Below are positions 45,374-54,346 of a stretch of DNA of 64,000 bases, piece by piece. A model generated the notes under the pieces. That model was not told where the DNA came from. It saw only the letters and a list, made by a program, of their open reading frames with translations, and made no database searches. This stretch comes from Oscillospiraceae bacterium. Its GTDB lineage: Bacteria; Bacillota; Clostridia; Oscillospirales; Acutalibacteraceae. The DNA lies in NCBI GenBank assembly GCA_015065785.1, contig SVPR01000005.1, positions 62,001 through 126,000 on the forward strand. The letters are read 5' to 3'. Made by a program: the position numbers and the translations under genes. The first letter of the stretch is position 1; each line of letters begins with the position of its first letter.

Positions 45374-47293
45374 TCAATAGGTAAATTGTTGACCTAAGTA
45401 TGCACTTTGTGCACTGTAGTTAGAAATGATAGTTTCCATAGCATTAAATTGCTTCCAATATCTATCTTTTTCTTTATTATATCTTGTGTTAAGAAGTGAA
45501 ATTCTTTCATCAATTCTTCTGAGTTCTTCATAAAGAGTTGATTGAGTCTGAGTAGCCTTTGACTCCTTAGCACCCGCAATACGAACTAATTCACCTGGTG
45601 TAGCAGCACTGACTTTAGCAGTTCTGTCCATAATATCGGTAAGCTTACTTGCAAGTCCGTTTGTGCCGGCAAATAATTTTTCAACCTCTTCCATATTTGT
45701 TGAAAGAGCTTTTTTGAGTGCCTCTTCATCAATAACGAGCTTACCTCTGTCATCTTTATTGCTTGAAGTCTCAATACCTATATCATAAAGAGCAATTTTA
45801 GATGTTGTTGATTTAGTATAAAGAGCACTTCTCATATTCTGAAGGAAGTTACGGATTGTTGAGTCACCATAAAGAAGACCTTGTTTTGATTTTTCTTCCC
45901 ACTTTTCAATCTGACTTTCAGTCATTTCATCTCTTTGAGCATCTGTAAGAGGTGCGTACTTACGATAGTTAGGCTCTTCATATACATAGCCATTAAGCTT
46001 TTCAATCATCTTGTTGTAATCTTCAACAAATGATTTAATTGTATTAAAAATAGCATCTGTATCGCGTTCTGTTGTAATCTTTGATTCTTCATAACCGATT
46101 ACATTGCCGCTTGCATCATATTTTGCAGTGCTTACATCTGTAAGCTGTAATGTAACACCTTCAATTGTGAAATTGTTTGAGGTTCTTGAGAATTCGTTAC
46201 CATTGATTGATACAACAGCATCCTTACCTGCAACTACCGCATCAGCTTTCAATGCACCGTTCTCAAATTTATCAGCGCCAAAAATCTTTGACAAGAAATC
46301 GCCTGAGGTTTCTGTGATGTTAATACCATATTTAGCACCTGATTCTGTTGCTTCCATTGAGAATGAATCAGAAATTGAAGAATATGAAAGCTTAACACCA
46401 GCGTCACTCTTATTTACCGCACTGATAACATCAGCAACTGTATTGTCTGCTGTGAACGAGAATTTTTCGCCATTTATCTCAAATGAGAAGCTGTCGCCTG
46501 TTAAACCTAAATCACTTAATTTAGAAGATGTGCTGATTCTTGTTGAAGAACCAGGCTCAAAACCAAGTGCACCAGCGTTAGAACCGGTAACTTTTAATTC
46601 GTGACCTTTTTCACCATTGAAATCAATTGCTAAGCTAACAGCTTTTTCGCTATCAACATTAACCTTAACATATCCGCCGAATTTTTGAGAAATTTCTGTT
46701 TCTAAAGCACTGATAACAGAATCTTCTGTTATGTTTCCGTCAGCATCCATTATATCCTCTTTCTTAAGAGTTATGGCTTTCTGAGCACCATCTAATGAAA
46801 GAGTAAATGTAAATTCGCCACTTGTATCAATTACTGACTTAATCTGGTCAACATTAACCTTGCCACCTTTAAGAACTGACTCGCCACTTACATTAACAGA
46901 TGAAGTAAGCTTAGCCTTAGAAGCAAGCTGTTTAACAATAATATTCATATCTTCAGTTGAAGCACCTGCTGCTGAAGATATAATTTTAACAGCATTACCA
47001 CCTGAAACTTTAGATGTCATAGTATTAAAGAATGCAGATGATGACAAATTGTTAGTAGTGCTTGCACCGTAAGAAGTGTCAAAATATTTGCTTGAAAAGC
47101 TATTTATTGATGTAATAACATCACGATAGTTTTCTATTTTCCACTCAGTCTGAGTTTTCAAAGCATTTTGCTTATCAATTTTTGACTGTGTACCAGAGAG
47201 TAATTTTTCAACTAAGCTATCAGTATCCATACCGGAAATCATACCGGAAAAACCATTATTTGAACTTACTGAAGATGTAGAATTAACATTCAT
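45374..47293 (-). CDS. fliD: Flagellar filament cap protein FliD
   Basis: The 639-residue cap protein has the N-terminal FliD domain (FSGMISGMDTDSLVEKLL, TEWKIENYRDVI) and the C-terminal domain (FVEDYNKMIEKLNGYVYE, KEKDRYWKQFNAMETIISNYSAQSAYL). The variable middle is rich in Ser and Val. It folds flagellin at the tip of the growing filament. Confidence 0.95.
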   Translation of the reverse strand: MNVNSTSSVSSNNGFSGMISGMDTDSLVEKLLSGTQSKIDKQNALKTQTEWKIENYRDVITSINSFSSKYFDTSYGASTTNNLSSSAFFNTMTSKVSGGNAVKIISSAAGASTEDMNIIVKQLASKAKLTSSVNVSGESVLKGGKVNVDQIKSVIDTSGEFTFTLSLDGAQKAITLKKEDIMDADGNITEDSVISALETEISQKFGGYVKVNVDSEKAVSLAIDFNGEKGHELKVTGSNAGALGFEPGSSTRISTSSKLSDLGLTGDSFSFEINGEKFSFTADNTVADVISAVNKSDAGVKLSYSSISDSFSMEATESGAKYGINITETSGDFLSKIFGADKFENGALKADAVVAGKDAVVSINGNEFSRTSNNFTIEGVTLQLTDVSTAKYDASGNVIGYEESKITTERDTDAIFNTIKSFVEDYNKMIEKLNGYVYEEPNYRKYAPLTDAQRDEMTESQIEKWEEKSKQGLLYGDSTIRNFLQNMRSALYTKSTTSKIALYDIGIETSSNKDDRGKLVIDEEALKKALSTNMEEVEKLFAGTNGLASKLTDIMDRTAKVSAATPGELVRIAGAKESKATQTQSTLYEELRRIDERISLLNTRYNKEKDRYWKQFNAMETIISNYSAQSAYLGQQFTY

Positions 47294-47325
47294 AATAACA
47301 ACTCCTTATGTAATTGATTTTTATT

Positions 47326-47805
47326 TCAGATTTTAATATCTCTTGAAACATTGACAGTTGTTAACCCGCCTGTTCCGTGAATTGACTTGTAGTACCTCTG
47401 AGTAGCTGCCTCGCCACCCTGATTAAAGACCTGAATCTTATTAAGAATTTTTTCTCTTTCGTACTCGATTCTGTTTTTAATAACATTATCGTTACTGTTT
47501 ATTCTGTTTAACACAGCGTTTACTGCAAGAACCTCGATATATACTTTAGAAAGCTCCGGTGTTAAATCGTCTTTTTCACAAGAGTTATTTAAGACGCTTC
47601 TTATATCGTTATCCATTCCTGCAAACTCTCTGAGCTTATCATCAATTATCTTGATTTCATCTACTAATTTACCGCGTTTTTCAGTACAGCCTAAAAGCTC
47701 TTCCTGAGGAACAACAGCCATTGAATCTGTAATTTTCTCAACTTCGCTTAAAAGCTTTGATTTTTCTCGGAGGTAACCGATTACATCTTCATAAATCTCG
47801 GACAT
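47326..47805 (-). CDS. Small helical flagellar-operon protein of unknown function
   Basis: This 159-residue protein sits between csrA and fliD. Residues 1-120 form long amphipathic helices (YLREKSKLLSEVEKIT, KRGKLVDEIKIIDDKLREF), similar in style to the export chaperones FlgN and FliT. The C-terminus ends in TTVNVSRDIKI. FliD has a chaperone (FliT) in other species and none else is seen here, so a FliT-like role is a reasonable inference but not shown by sequence identity. Confidence 0.65.
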   Translation of the reverse strand: MSEIYEDVIGYLREKSKLLSEVEKITDSMAVVPQEELLGCTEKRGKLVDEIKIIDDKLREFAGMDNDIRSVLNNSCEKDDLTPELSKVYIEVLAVNAVLNRINSNDNVIKNRIEYEREKILNKIQVFNQGGEAATQRYYKSIHGTGGLTTVNVSRDIKI

Positions 47806-47829
47806 AACGATAACACCCCTTTCTTATAT

Positions 47830-48078
47830 TCATTTATTAAGTTTTTGTACCATTGATTTAAGATTTGCTTTTGGCAACTCTGTTGTAGCAGCTGCCGCCT
47901 GTTTATTTGCCTGAATTGTCTGATACAATTCTTCACGCCAGATTTTACACTCCTTTGGAGCAGTAACACCGACTCTGACCTGATTATTTATATCAACTAT
48001 TTTAAGTTCTATTGGTTCTTTAAGGCCTTCAACCTCAATTATTAAGGATTCGCCTTCTTTTCTTGTTAATAACAACAT
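47830..48078 (-). CDS. csrA: Carbon storage/translation regulator CsrA
   Basis: The 82-residue RNA-binding protein has MLLLTRKEGESLIIE at the N-terminus, VGVTAPKECKIWREELY with the key arginine (R44 region), and a short helical tail. In Bacillota it blocks translation of flagellin mRNA and is itself held by FliW, whose gene is directly upstream (one-base gap). The tail is about ten residues longer than the minimal form. Confidence 0.95.
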   Translation of the reverse strand: MLLLTRKEGESLIIEVEGLKEPIELKIVDINNQVRVGVTAPKECKIWREELYQTIQANKQAAAATTELPKANLKSMVQKLNK

Positions 48079-48079
48079 A

Positions 48080-48502
48080 TTATTTTTCCCCCTCCATAAT
48101 AGGATGTCTTACGGGGTAATCCTGTTCTAAAATTATCTGTGCAGCAACACCTGTTGTGCTATTGATAATAACAGGACTCTTAAGATTTACAGTTGAAGCT
48201 TCAAAATCCTCTTTTAATGATAAAACTGTCCAACAAGCATATTCGCCTGAGCCTAAAAGCTTTTCATTTTCTTCAGTTATTTCAGGTTTATAAAAAGCTT
48301 CAAACTGTGAGGGGTTAAATAATAAGAAACAAAGACCCGGCTCTTCAAGAGATTGTAACCAAACAATCTGTTCACCAATCTCTTCATCAAAAATCATTGT
48401 ATATCGTGTGTAATCTTCAAATCCAAAAATTGGTTGTTTGAAGATTATTACCTTTGAATCCGGAATTTCTCTTTCACCAAAGTCTCTTGTTTTATAAATC
48501 AT
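48080..48502 (-). CDS. fliW: Flagellar assembly factor FliW (CsrA antagonist)
   Basis: The 140-residue beta-barrel protein has the FliW core FKQPIFGFEDYTRYTMIF, LQSLEEPGLCFLLFNPSQF and LKSPVIINSTTGVAAQIIL. It binds CsrA or flagellin to couple flagellin level with its translation. It lies between the yviE-like gene and csrA, the standard order. Confidence 0.96.
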   Translation of the reverse strand: MIYKTRDFGEREIPDSKVIIFKQPIFGFEDYTRYTMIFDEEIGEQIVWLQSLEEPGLCFLLFNPSQFEAFYKPEITEENEKLLGSGEYACWTVLSLKEDFEASTVNLKSPVIINSTTGVAAQIILEQDYPVRHPIMEGEK

Positions 48503-48522
48503 AGTTTAGAACTCCTTGTGGT

Positions 48523-49125
48523 TTATTCAGCGTCTGCCTCGTAGTCAGGGTCTGAACTTTTTGGGAAGTAGTTAGGACCACCAACATATTCAATATCAAC
48601 ACTTGCTCTCTGAACAACGTTGAATTTAACACTACCGGCAATATATGTCATTGAACGGTCAAGCTCCTGCCAGTTAATGTCAAGCTCAGTTGGAGTATAT
48701 TCCATATTAAGATCATTTGGCTCCCATGAAATGTTAGGACCAACACTTGGGAAAAACGCTGTAACAAGATGTGTTGTTCCCTCGTTCATTCTCTTCTGAG
48801 CAATGATGCTTGGGATATTTGCACCCTCGTGAATATTTGAAATCTGCTTGCCGATATCAACATATTCTCTTGTTTTTTGTTCTATGTGCTGTTTCCCACG
48901 ATTTGCTTCATAGCTGATTCTGTCGCCCATTGTCATTAAGCCGATTGACTTACGACTTTCATAGCTATCAATTTTTACAGAAATGTTTTTCGCATCAATT
49001 TTAAGTGTAGACGGTGTTGTCTGCACATGCATATCGCGAACCGCGTCATTATCATACTCTAATTTTGCAGGTGTTACTTCTAATTCGTACTTACCCGGAG
49101 TAGTTTTAATTTCGATAACTTGCAT
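48523..49125 (-). CDS. YviE-like (DUF6470) flagellar-operon protein
   Basis: The 200-residue protein matches the DUF6470/YviE family encoded between flgL and fliW in Bacillus. Features are the beta-rich start (IEIKTTPGKYELEVTPAKLEY), GLMTMGDRISYEANRG and the tail VKFNVVQRASVDIEYVGGPNYFP. The function of the family is not established. The position in the operon supports the assignment. Confidence 0.85.
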   Translation of the reverse strand: MQVIEIKTTPGKYELEVTPAKLEYDNDAVRDMHVQTTPSTLKIDAKNISVKIDSYESRKSIGLMTMGDRISYEANRGKQHIEQKTREYVDIGKQISNIHEGANIPSIIAQKRMNEGTTHLVTAFFPSVGPNISWEPNDLNMEYTPTELDINWQELDRSMTYIAGSVKFNVVQRASVDIEYVGGPNYFPKSSDPDYEADAE

Positions 49126-49191
49126 TTAAATCCCTTCTTCTATTCTAAAATTAAATCCATTTAATTTCGTATGCTTATAAATCTTTGCTGA

Positions 49192-50220
49192 TTATCTTAA
49201 ATAGTCCCACAATGAAACAGGAAGTATTTGTGAGCCCATCTGAATAACGGCCTTTAAAATGTAGTCATTCATTGACTGATTGGTTGCTTCCTCTGCATCG
49301 TTGATACCAACAAGCTCATCAATTCTGAATTTATAGTTATCAACCTGATTCTGAAGTCTTGCCTCCATTGTATCAAGGAAGTTGGTTTTTGCACCCATAT
49401 CGGTGATATTTGTTCTGAAAATATCAACTCGTGCTGTGAGATGGTCCTGAAGCTCATGGAATCTTTCAGGGTCATAGTTAATCAATGTGTCCTCTATCTG
49501 AGTTATAAGATTGATTATATTGTTTGTATTGCCAGTCTCATCATCTACACCAAATCCTAAAATCTGAAGACCTGAGAAGGATGCTTCAAAGCCGGAAACG
49601 GAGTTGAATGAATTACCATCTACACGCACACCTAAACCAATATCTATAAATAACGGATTATCCTTTGCAATGTCTTGTTCAACACCATTTTCATCAAGAT
49701 AGTATTTTGTACCGTCTGCTCTTTGTTTTACAGAATCTACATCAATACCATTGTAAAGAAGCTTGCCATCGTCACTTAATGAGAACGGTGCAACCTTTGC
49801 AGTAGAACCACCAAAAGGATATTTAGTAGCAAACTTTAAATTTGCGAACTGAATAATCTCTTCTTTCATAGATTTAAGCTCAGCTGCTATTGTAACACGG
49901 CCTGTATCACCGGCAGTTTCTGAAGAAGCCTTAATAAGCTTTGTACCAATAATCTCATTAAGAACATCATTCATAGAAAGCATTGAATCTTCAACTGCTT
50001 TGAATTCACTGTTAATAGCCTGAACATTTGAAAGTTGTTTTTCGGACTTGAAAAGTTCAACTCTAGAGTTGAGCATTCTTGTACCTGCAGAAACATCTTT
50101 TGATAACTCTATGAAACGGTTACCTGAAGCAATTTTCATATTTGTTTCAGCATAGTCATTTCTTGCTTTGTTGAGATATTTTATATAGTTTCTTTGTGTT
50201 GTTTTATCTGCAACTCTCAT
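49192..50220 (-). CDS. flgL: Flagellar hook-filament junction protein FlgL
   Basis: The 342-residue protein has the flagellin-like N-terminal helix MRVADKTTQRNYIKYLNKAR and RMLNSRVELFKSEKQLSNVQ, and a C-terminal helix with FLDTMEARLQNQVDNYKFRI. It lies directly after flgK and joins hook and filament outside the cell. Confidence 0.95.
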   Translation of the reverse strand: MRVADKTTQRNYIKYLNKARNDYAETNMKIASGNRFIELSKDVSAGTRMLNSRVELFKSEKQLSNVQAINSEFKAVEDSMLSMNDVLNEIIGTKLIKASSETAGDTGRVTIAAELKSMKEEIIQFANLKFATKYPFGGSTAKVAPFSLSDDGKLLYNGIDVDSVKQRADGTKYYLDENGVEQDIAKDNPLFIDIGLGVRVDGNSFNSVSGFEASFSGLQILGFGVDDETGNTNNIINLITQIEDTLINYDPERFHELQDHLTARVDIFRTNITDMGAKTNFLDTMEARLQNQVDNYKFRIDELVGINDAEEATNQSMNDYILKAVIQMGSQILPVSLWDYLR

Positions 50221-50237
50221 TGCCTATTCACCCTTTC

Positions 50238-51785
50238 TTAAAGTCCTACACGACCCATTCTGTTTATAATTGTATCTAATAAGTCATCCATTGCAGTCAT
50301 TAAACGAGATGCTGCTTCATAAGCTTTCTGATAAACTATCATATCTGCTGCTTCTTCGTCAGATGAAACTGCTGAAATTGAATCTCTCTGACCCATAAAG
50401 TCATTTGCAACAAGTTCAGTAGCACTGTGACGACCCTCCTGGAAGCTGATTTCAGTAGCAAGCTTACCTAAAAAGTCGATTTCATATTCAGCGAATGTAC
50501 CTGTAAAGGTTTCGCCATAAGCCTCAAAAGTAAATTTATCTTCAATAAGTGCTGAAGCTAAATTTGAAGCGTAATCTTCAATTGTTTCAGCTCTGTTATA
50601 AATAAAGTAGCCTGCTGCGTTATTTACCCATTCATCACTGAGTGAAATGTTTGCTGCAGTAACAGGAATTTTTGAATTTGTTTTACCGCTTTCAGTTTTA
50701 CCTGCAAGTAAAATCTTATAAACAGTTCTGCCTTCTTCATCAACCTTTGGTTGACCTGTTGTTTCATCATATTCAGGAATTGAGTTATTTGCGATTTTTG
50801 CAAATGCGCTCGCAATTGAGTCAATTCTGTCACGGTAATACATAAGACCGTTTGCAGCAGTTTCGTTACCACTTTGCATACAAGGACCGCGACCGTTAAG
50901 GAACTCTACATAAGCGTGAATTGAACCGCCTGTAAGACCTACATTCTTACCTGTATCACTCCAGGTAACAGCAACTGTGCCATCCTGATTCTGATAAAGG
51001 TTAAGGACATTGTACTTAACGCCGTCAATTGCATTGTGGTCACCAATATCAACATCTATTGTACCATCCATATTCTCAGTAACATGAATATCACAATAGC
51101 CTGAAAGCTCATCTAAAAGTAAGTTTCTCTGGTCTAAAAGCTCATTTGACTGATAATCATTATCTGTTGCAATGTTATCACGAAGAGTTTTATTGATGTG
51201 AGCGATTTGCTCTAATATACTATTTGTTTTATCAATAGTAACAGTCATATCTGTGTACTGTTGTTTAAGAACATTGTCAAGTCTTGCATTCATTTGTGAA
51301 AGCACTTGAGTTAAGTTCTTGAATGCAGACATTACAAGGTTTGCTTCTGAGTCTGAAACAGGTGAACTGATGAAGTTCTGAAGATTTGTATAAATCTGCT
51401 GAATAGCTCCTAAAAGACCTGATTCATCAGTAATATCAGCACCATCGCCTAAAGCAGACTGGATATCTGAAAGAATTGTTGCAGATTGGTCGTGGAAAGC
51501 AGCCTGTGCATTTTCTTCTCTGTATCTTTTATCAAGGAAAGCATCTCTCATCTGGCTGATGCTTGTAGCCTGAACACCCTGACCTGCAAGACCGATTCCA
51601 TCGTAAGCTACACGCTGAGTTGATGTGTTAACCGCGATAACCGCTCTGTCAACTCTTTGTCTTGTGTAACCATCAGTATCAACATTTGCAAGGTTGTTAC
51701 CAACTATATCTAAAGATTTTTGGTTTGTAAAAACAGAACTTTTGGCAGTTTCAATGCCCATAAAGGTAGGTCTCAATTGTAACAC
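50238..51785 (-). CDS. flgK: Flagellar hook-associated protein FlgK
   Basis: The 515-residue protein has the N-terminal flagellar rod motif AKSSVFTNQKSLDIVGNNLANVDTDGYTRQ and the C-terminal helix ADMIVYQKAYEAASRLMTAMDDLLDTIIN. It is the first hook-filament junction protein. Its chaperone FlgN is encoded directly upstream. Confidence 0.96.
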   Translation of the reverse strand: MLQLRPTFMGIETAKSSVFTNQKSLDIVGNNLANVDTDGYTRQRVDRAVIAVNTSTQRVAYDGIGLAGQGVQATSISQMRDAFLDKRYREENAQAAFHDQSATILSDIQSALGDGADITDESGLLGAIQQIYTNLQNFISSPVSDSEANLVMSAFKNLTQVLSQMNARLDNVLKQQYTDMTVTIDKTNSILEQIAHINKTLRDNIATDNDYQSNELLDQRNLLLDELSGYCDIHVTENMDGTIDVDIGDHNAIDGVKYNVLNLYQNQDGTVAVTWSDTGKNVGLTGGSIHAYVEFLNGRGPCMQSGNETAANGLMYYRDRIDSIASAFAKIANNSIPEYDETTGQPKVDEEGRTVYKILLAGKTESGKTNSKIPVTAANISLSDEWVNNAAGYFIYNRAETIEDYASNLASALIEDKFTFEAYGETFTGTFAEYEIDFLGKLATEISFQEGRHSATELVANDFMGQRDSISAVSSDEEAADMIVYQKAYEAASRLMTAMDDLLDTIINRMGRVGL

Positions 51786-51807
51786 TCCTTATTGCGACTT
51801 CACTCGC

Positions 51808-52281
51808 TTATATTTTTTCTTCGAATGATGAACTTGACCAGTTCGCATTCGCACCCGACGCGGTGTAAACTCCGGTATTTTCCGCTTGTTGTTGCTGCAA
51901 AATCGTATTCGCAATTTTGAGATTTGATTTTGCAATATCTATTGAAATCTTGTTGAGATTCTGAATCTCCTCAACAATCACTCTTAATTCGTTTACTGTA
52001 GCTGCAAAGCTGTTTTTCTGCTCACTATCTTCTATTTTTTCGATTATTTCATCGGCTTTCATTTCGCCAAAGCCGGCCTTTTCCTGAGCAGCAATTCTCT
52101 TTTTCTCTATATTTTCAAGCTTCATAATAGTAGCCTGCTGAGATTGAAGCACTGTAGTTAAATTATTAACATCACTTTCTAAAAGCGCCTTTCTTTTCTC
52201 CGCTTCAAAATCAAGCATCTTTTTACACTCAACAAGGCACTCTTCTAAAACAGCTTTGTATTCAACGATATTCTGATTCAT
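51808..52281 (-). CDS. flgN: Flagellar export chaperone FlgN
   Basis: The 157-residue, almost wholly helical protein (YKAVLEECLVECKKMLDFEAEKRKALLE, then NKISIDIAKSNLKIANTIL) matches the FlgN family, which escorts FlgK and FlgL to the export gate. Position between flgM and flgK is standard. The Ser/Asn-rich tail is likely disordered. Confidence 0.88.
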   Translation of the reverse strand: MNQNIVEYKAVLEECLVECKKMLDFEAEKRKALLESDVNNLTTVLQSQQATIMKLENIEKKRIAAQEKAGFGEMKADEIIEKIEDSEQKNSFAATVNELRVIVEEIQNLNKISIDIAKSNLKIANTILQQQQAENTGVYTASGANANWSSSSFEEKI

Positions 52282-52302
52282 ATTGTCCTCCGAAAAATAA
52301 CA

Positions 52303-52623
52303 TCAGCGATTAAAGCCGATAACATTACCCATAATTGCACCTGCAATTTCAGAAGATGATATCGGACAAGCGTCACCCTGATATTTTTCTTTTAACTCTT
52401 TGATTTTAGCAGCATCAGTTGGCTTATTATAAGCAACCTTGTAGTTCATAACTGCTTTATCATAAGTTGATTTTTCAGTACCCTTTGCACCGAAATCTAC
52501 AACATCAACATTACTCTGTGAAGCTTTGATTACAGAATCTGTGCTTTTAGCACTTACATCCTTTGTATAAACGCTATTGACATTGTTTCTTGTGTAATAA
52601 TTTCTGATTGAATTTATATCCAC
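52303..52623 (-). CDS. flgM: Anti-sigma-D factor FlgM
   Basis: The 106-residue protein has a flexible N-terminus and the C-terminal FlgM region KIKELKEKYQGDACPISSSEIAGAIM, which would bind the flagellar sigma factor. It is the first gene of the flagellar operon, with GGAGG before the start. The tail NVIGFNR is unusual. No clear sigma-D promoter was identified upstream. Confidence 0.82.
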   Translation of the reverse strand: MDINSIRNYYTRNNVNSVYTKDVSAKSTDSVIKASQSNVDVVDFGAKGTEKSTYDKAVMNYKVAYNKPTDAAKIKELKEKYQGDACPISSSEIAGAIMGNVIGFNR

Positions 52624-52856
52624 AATATTTGCCTCCTTATTTTAATTTTTTCATCAACAAGACATAGTTTTAGTCATGTTTTTATATCTCACTTATAATT
52701 GTTCTACGATTTTTTAAAAACTAAAGTGTTTTTTAAAAAAATTTTTTATTTTTTTCAAATTTTTTCATTTTTTATGAAAACTACCTTAAAATCCTTAAAA
52801 AACAACATTTTTTCACTATTTTTTCATACACTCTTTTAATTTAATTTTAAATGTGA

Positions 52857-52862
52857 TATAAT
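52857..52862 (+). promoter_or_regulatory. Extended -10 element upstream of the ParA-like gene
   Basis: TATAAT with a preceding TG (TGATATAAT) lies 22 bases before the TTG start. No good -35 hexamer is visible at the usual distance. Confidence 0.5.
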
Positions 52863-52884
52863 ATTGTTTTAGGGAGTGGTTTCT

Positions 52885-53652
52885 TTGGCAAAAATTATTT
52901 CTTTAATAAATGAAAAAGGTGGCGTTGGCAAAACATCATCTGCGAATGCAATTGCTGTTTGCTTAAAGCATAAAAACTACAAGGTACTCGGTGTAGATTT
53001 TGACCCGCAGGGCTACTTTTCTTTCAGCGTGGGTGCAGATACCCGTGAGCACCCTACAATTTATGATGTAATTAAAAAGAGAGTTAAAGCTATTGATGCA
53101 ATTCAGCACGCACCTGTTTTAGATATAATTCCGACCGATGGTATTTTAGGTAATGTTGAAAGAGAATTTTCAGGTGCAGGCACAGAAAGAATGTTAAAGG
53201 ATGCACTTAAAACAATTGAGCATTTATATGACTACATCGTTATAGATTCTCCTCCTGAATTAGGACTTCTTTCTGCAAATATTATTACAGCTTCAAATGT
53301 AGTTTTGGTTCCGGGCTTAAGTGACGGTTACAGCCTTCGTGGTGTTATTCAGGTTCACGAAACAATTTCAAGAATCAAGCAAGCAATTAACCCCGAATTA
53401 GTTTTAGGCGGTATGTTCCTCTGCCGTTATTACCCAAGAGAAGAATTGAGCAGAGTTACAAAAGAAACTGCTGCTGAGCTTTGCAAGGCACTTAATATGA
53501 CCTTGCTTGATACAAATATCCGCCACAGCACCGTAATCAGTAATGCCATGACAGCTTTGCAGGAGGATATTATTGAATATGCACCAAGAAATGCAGTTGT
53601 TAAGGATTATATTGCTTTAGTCGATGAACTTTTTGAAAGGGGGATTCTCTAA
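52885..53652 (+). CDS. ParA/Soj-like ATPase
   Basis: The TTG at 52885 is chosen because AGGGAG lies eight bases upstream; the alternative GTG overlaps that site. The 255-residue protein has the deviant Walker A KGGVGKTSSANAI, switch DFDPQGYFS and VIDSPPELGLLSA, and a DNA-binding-type C-terminus. It is a chromosome or cargo-positioning ATPase of the ParA group, but no parB is adjacent. Instead it overlaps a ComFB-family gene by one base and is divergent from the flagellar operon, so it may position something related to motility. Confidence 0.9.
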   Translation: MAKIISLINEKGGVGKTSSANAIAVCLKHKNYKVLGVDFDPQGYFSFSVGADTREHPTIYDVIKKRVKAIDAIQHAPVLDIIPTDGILGNVEREFSGAGTERMLKDALKTIEHLYDYIVIDSPPELGLLSANIITASNVVLVPGLSDGYSLRGVIQVHETISRIKQAINPELVLGGMFLCRYYPREELSRVTKETAAELCKALNMTLLDTNIRHSTVISNAMTALQEDIIEYAPRNAVVKDYIALVDELFERGIL

Positions 53653-54110
53653 TGGCAAAGACACGAAGAGAGCTTGACAAGGACTTAATGTTCCAGAAAA
53701 TTATGCCCGCAATTGCGGACAACCCTTTTTCAACAGTATATAATGCAAATCATTCCGGCGAAGCTGCTACCGAAGCAGAAAAAAGCAACCACGATGCTTT
53801 TCAGAATTTAAGAAAAAAGGTTTTTTCAAGCACATATATGTGTGACCCCGGCACTGAAATTTCTGTTATAAATATAATGGAAAATTTAGTTTTAGGTTAT
53901 CTTGATTCTGCAATGAAGAAATTTAATGTCTGCACCTGTGATAAATGTAAATGCTATGTTGCTGCTTTCGCACTTAATGTTGCAGAAACAAAATATGTTG
54001 CAGGAACTCAGGAAGAATTAAGACAAGCTGAGCAGGAAATACCACAAAAGGTTATTACAGATGCTTTAATAAAAGCAGTAATAAGCCTTCGTTCAAATCC
54101 GCAACACTAA
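53652..54110 (+). CDS. ComFB-domain protein
   Basis: This 152-residue protein contains the ComFB domain at about residues 70-125. It shows INIMENLVLGYLDSAMKKFNV, the cysteine cluster CTCDKCKC and FALNVAETKYV. Some ComFB proteins bind cyclic dinucleotides, by established work on the family. Here the usual Asp after the cluster is Tyr and the usual Pro-Pro is Glu-Thr, so binding is not assured. The start overlaps the ParA-like gene by one base, so the two are translated together. Confidence 0.8.
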   Translation: MAKTRRELDKDLMFQKIMPAIADNPFSTVYNANHSGEAATEAEKSNHDAFQNLRKKVFSSTYMCDPGTEISVINIMENLVLGYLDSAMKKFNVCTCDKCKCYVAAFALNVAETKYVAGTQEELRQAEQEIPQKVITDALIKAVISLRSNPQH

Positions 54111-54129
54111 AAAACGCGGAGCGTTTTTT
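54109..54129 (+). terminator. Short terminator after the ComFB gene
   Basis: AAAAAACGC (54109-54117) and GCGTTTTTT (54121-54129) form a nine-base stem with a three-base loop, directly at the stop codon. Confidence 0.7.
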
Positions 54130-54346
54130 AAATGCAGAATGCAGAGTGCAGAATTGCGGAACTGCGTTAGCAATTATAATTAAATAACAAAAAGTTAAGT
54201 TCTATCATTTAAAGTTTGTGTTAACTAAAAATGATAGAACTTAGTTATTTTTATTCAATTAAATACAATCAAGGCGAAGCCTTCCGAAACTCAGCACTCA
54301 GCATTCAGCACTCAGCATTTTTTGTGCTCTGCATTCTGCATTTTAT
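54129..54346. repeat. Hairpin element 1 (MITE-like), about 218 bp
   Basis: The ends are inverted repeats of the type TAAATGCAGAATGCAGAG (54129-54146 against 54329-54346, one extra base in the right arm). Inside are GC-containing short segments and a central perfect 14-bp hairpin (54197-54210 with 54229-54242, AAGTTCTATCATTT). The right end is built of GCACTCAGCATTCA-type tandem units and overlaps the stop of the next gene. The layout matches the element at 59845-60050. No protein is encoded. Confidence 0.7.

Noticed and set aside
52624-52710. A sigma-D promoter for flgM.
   Set aside because: No convincing TAAA-N15-GCCGATAT match is present; only loose AT-rich similarity could be found.
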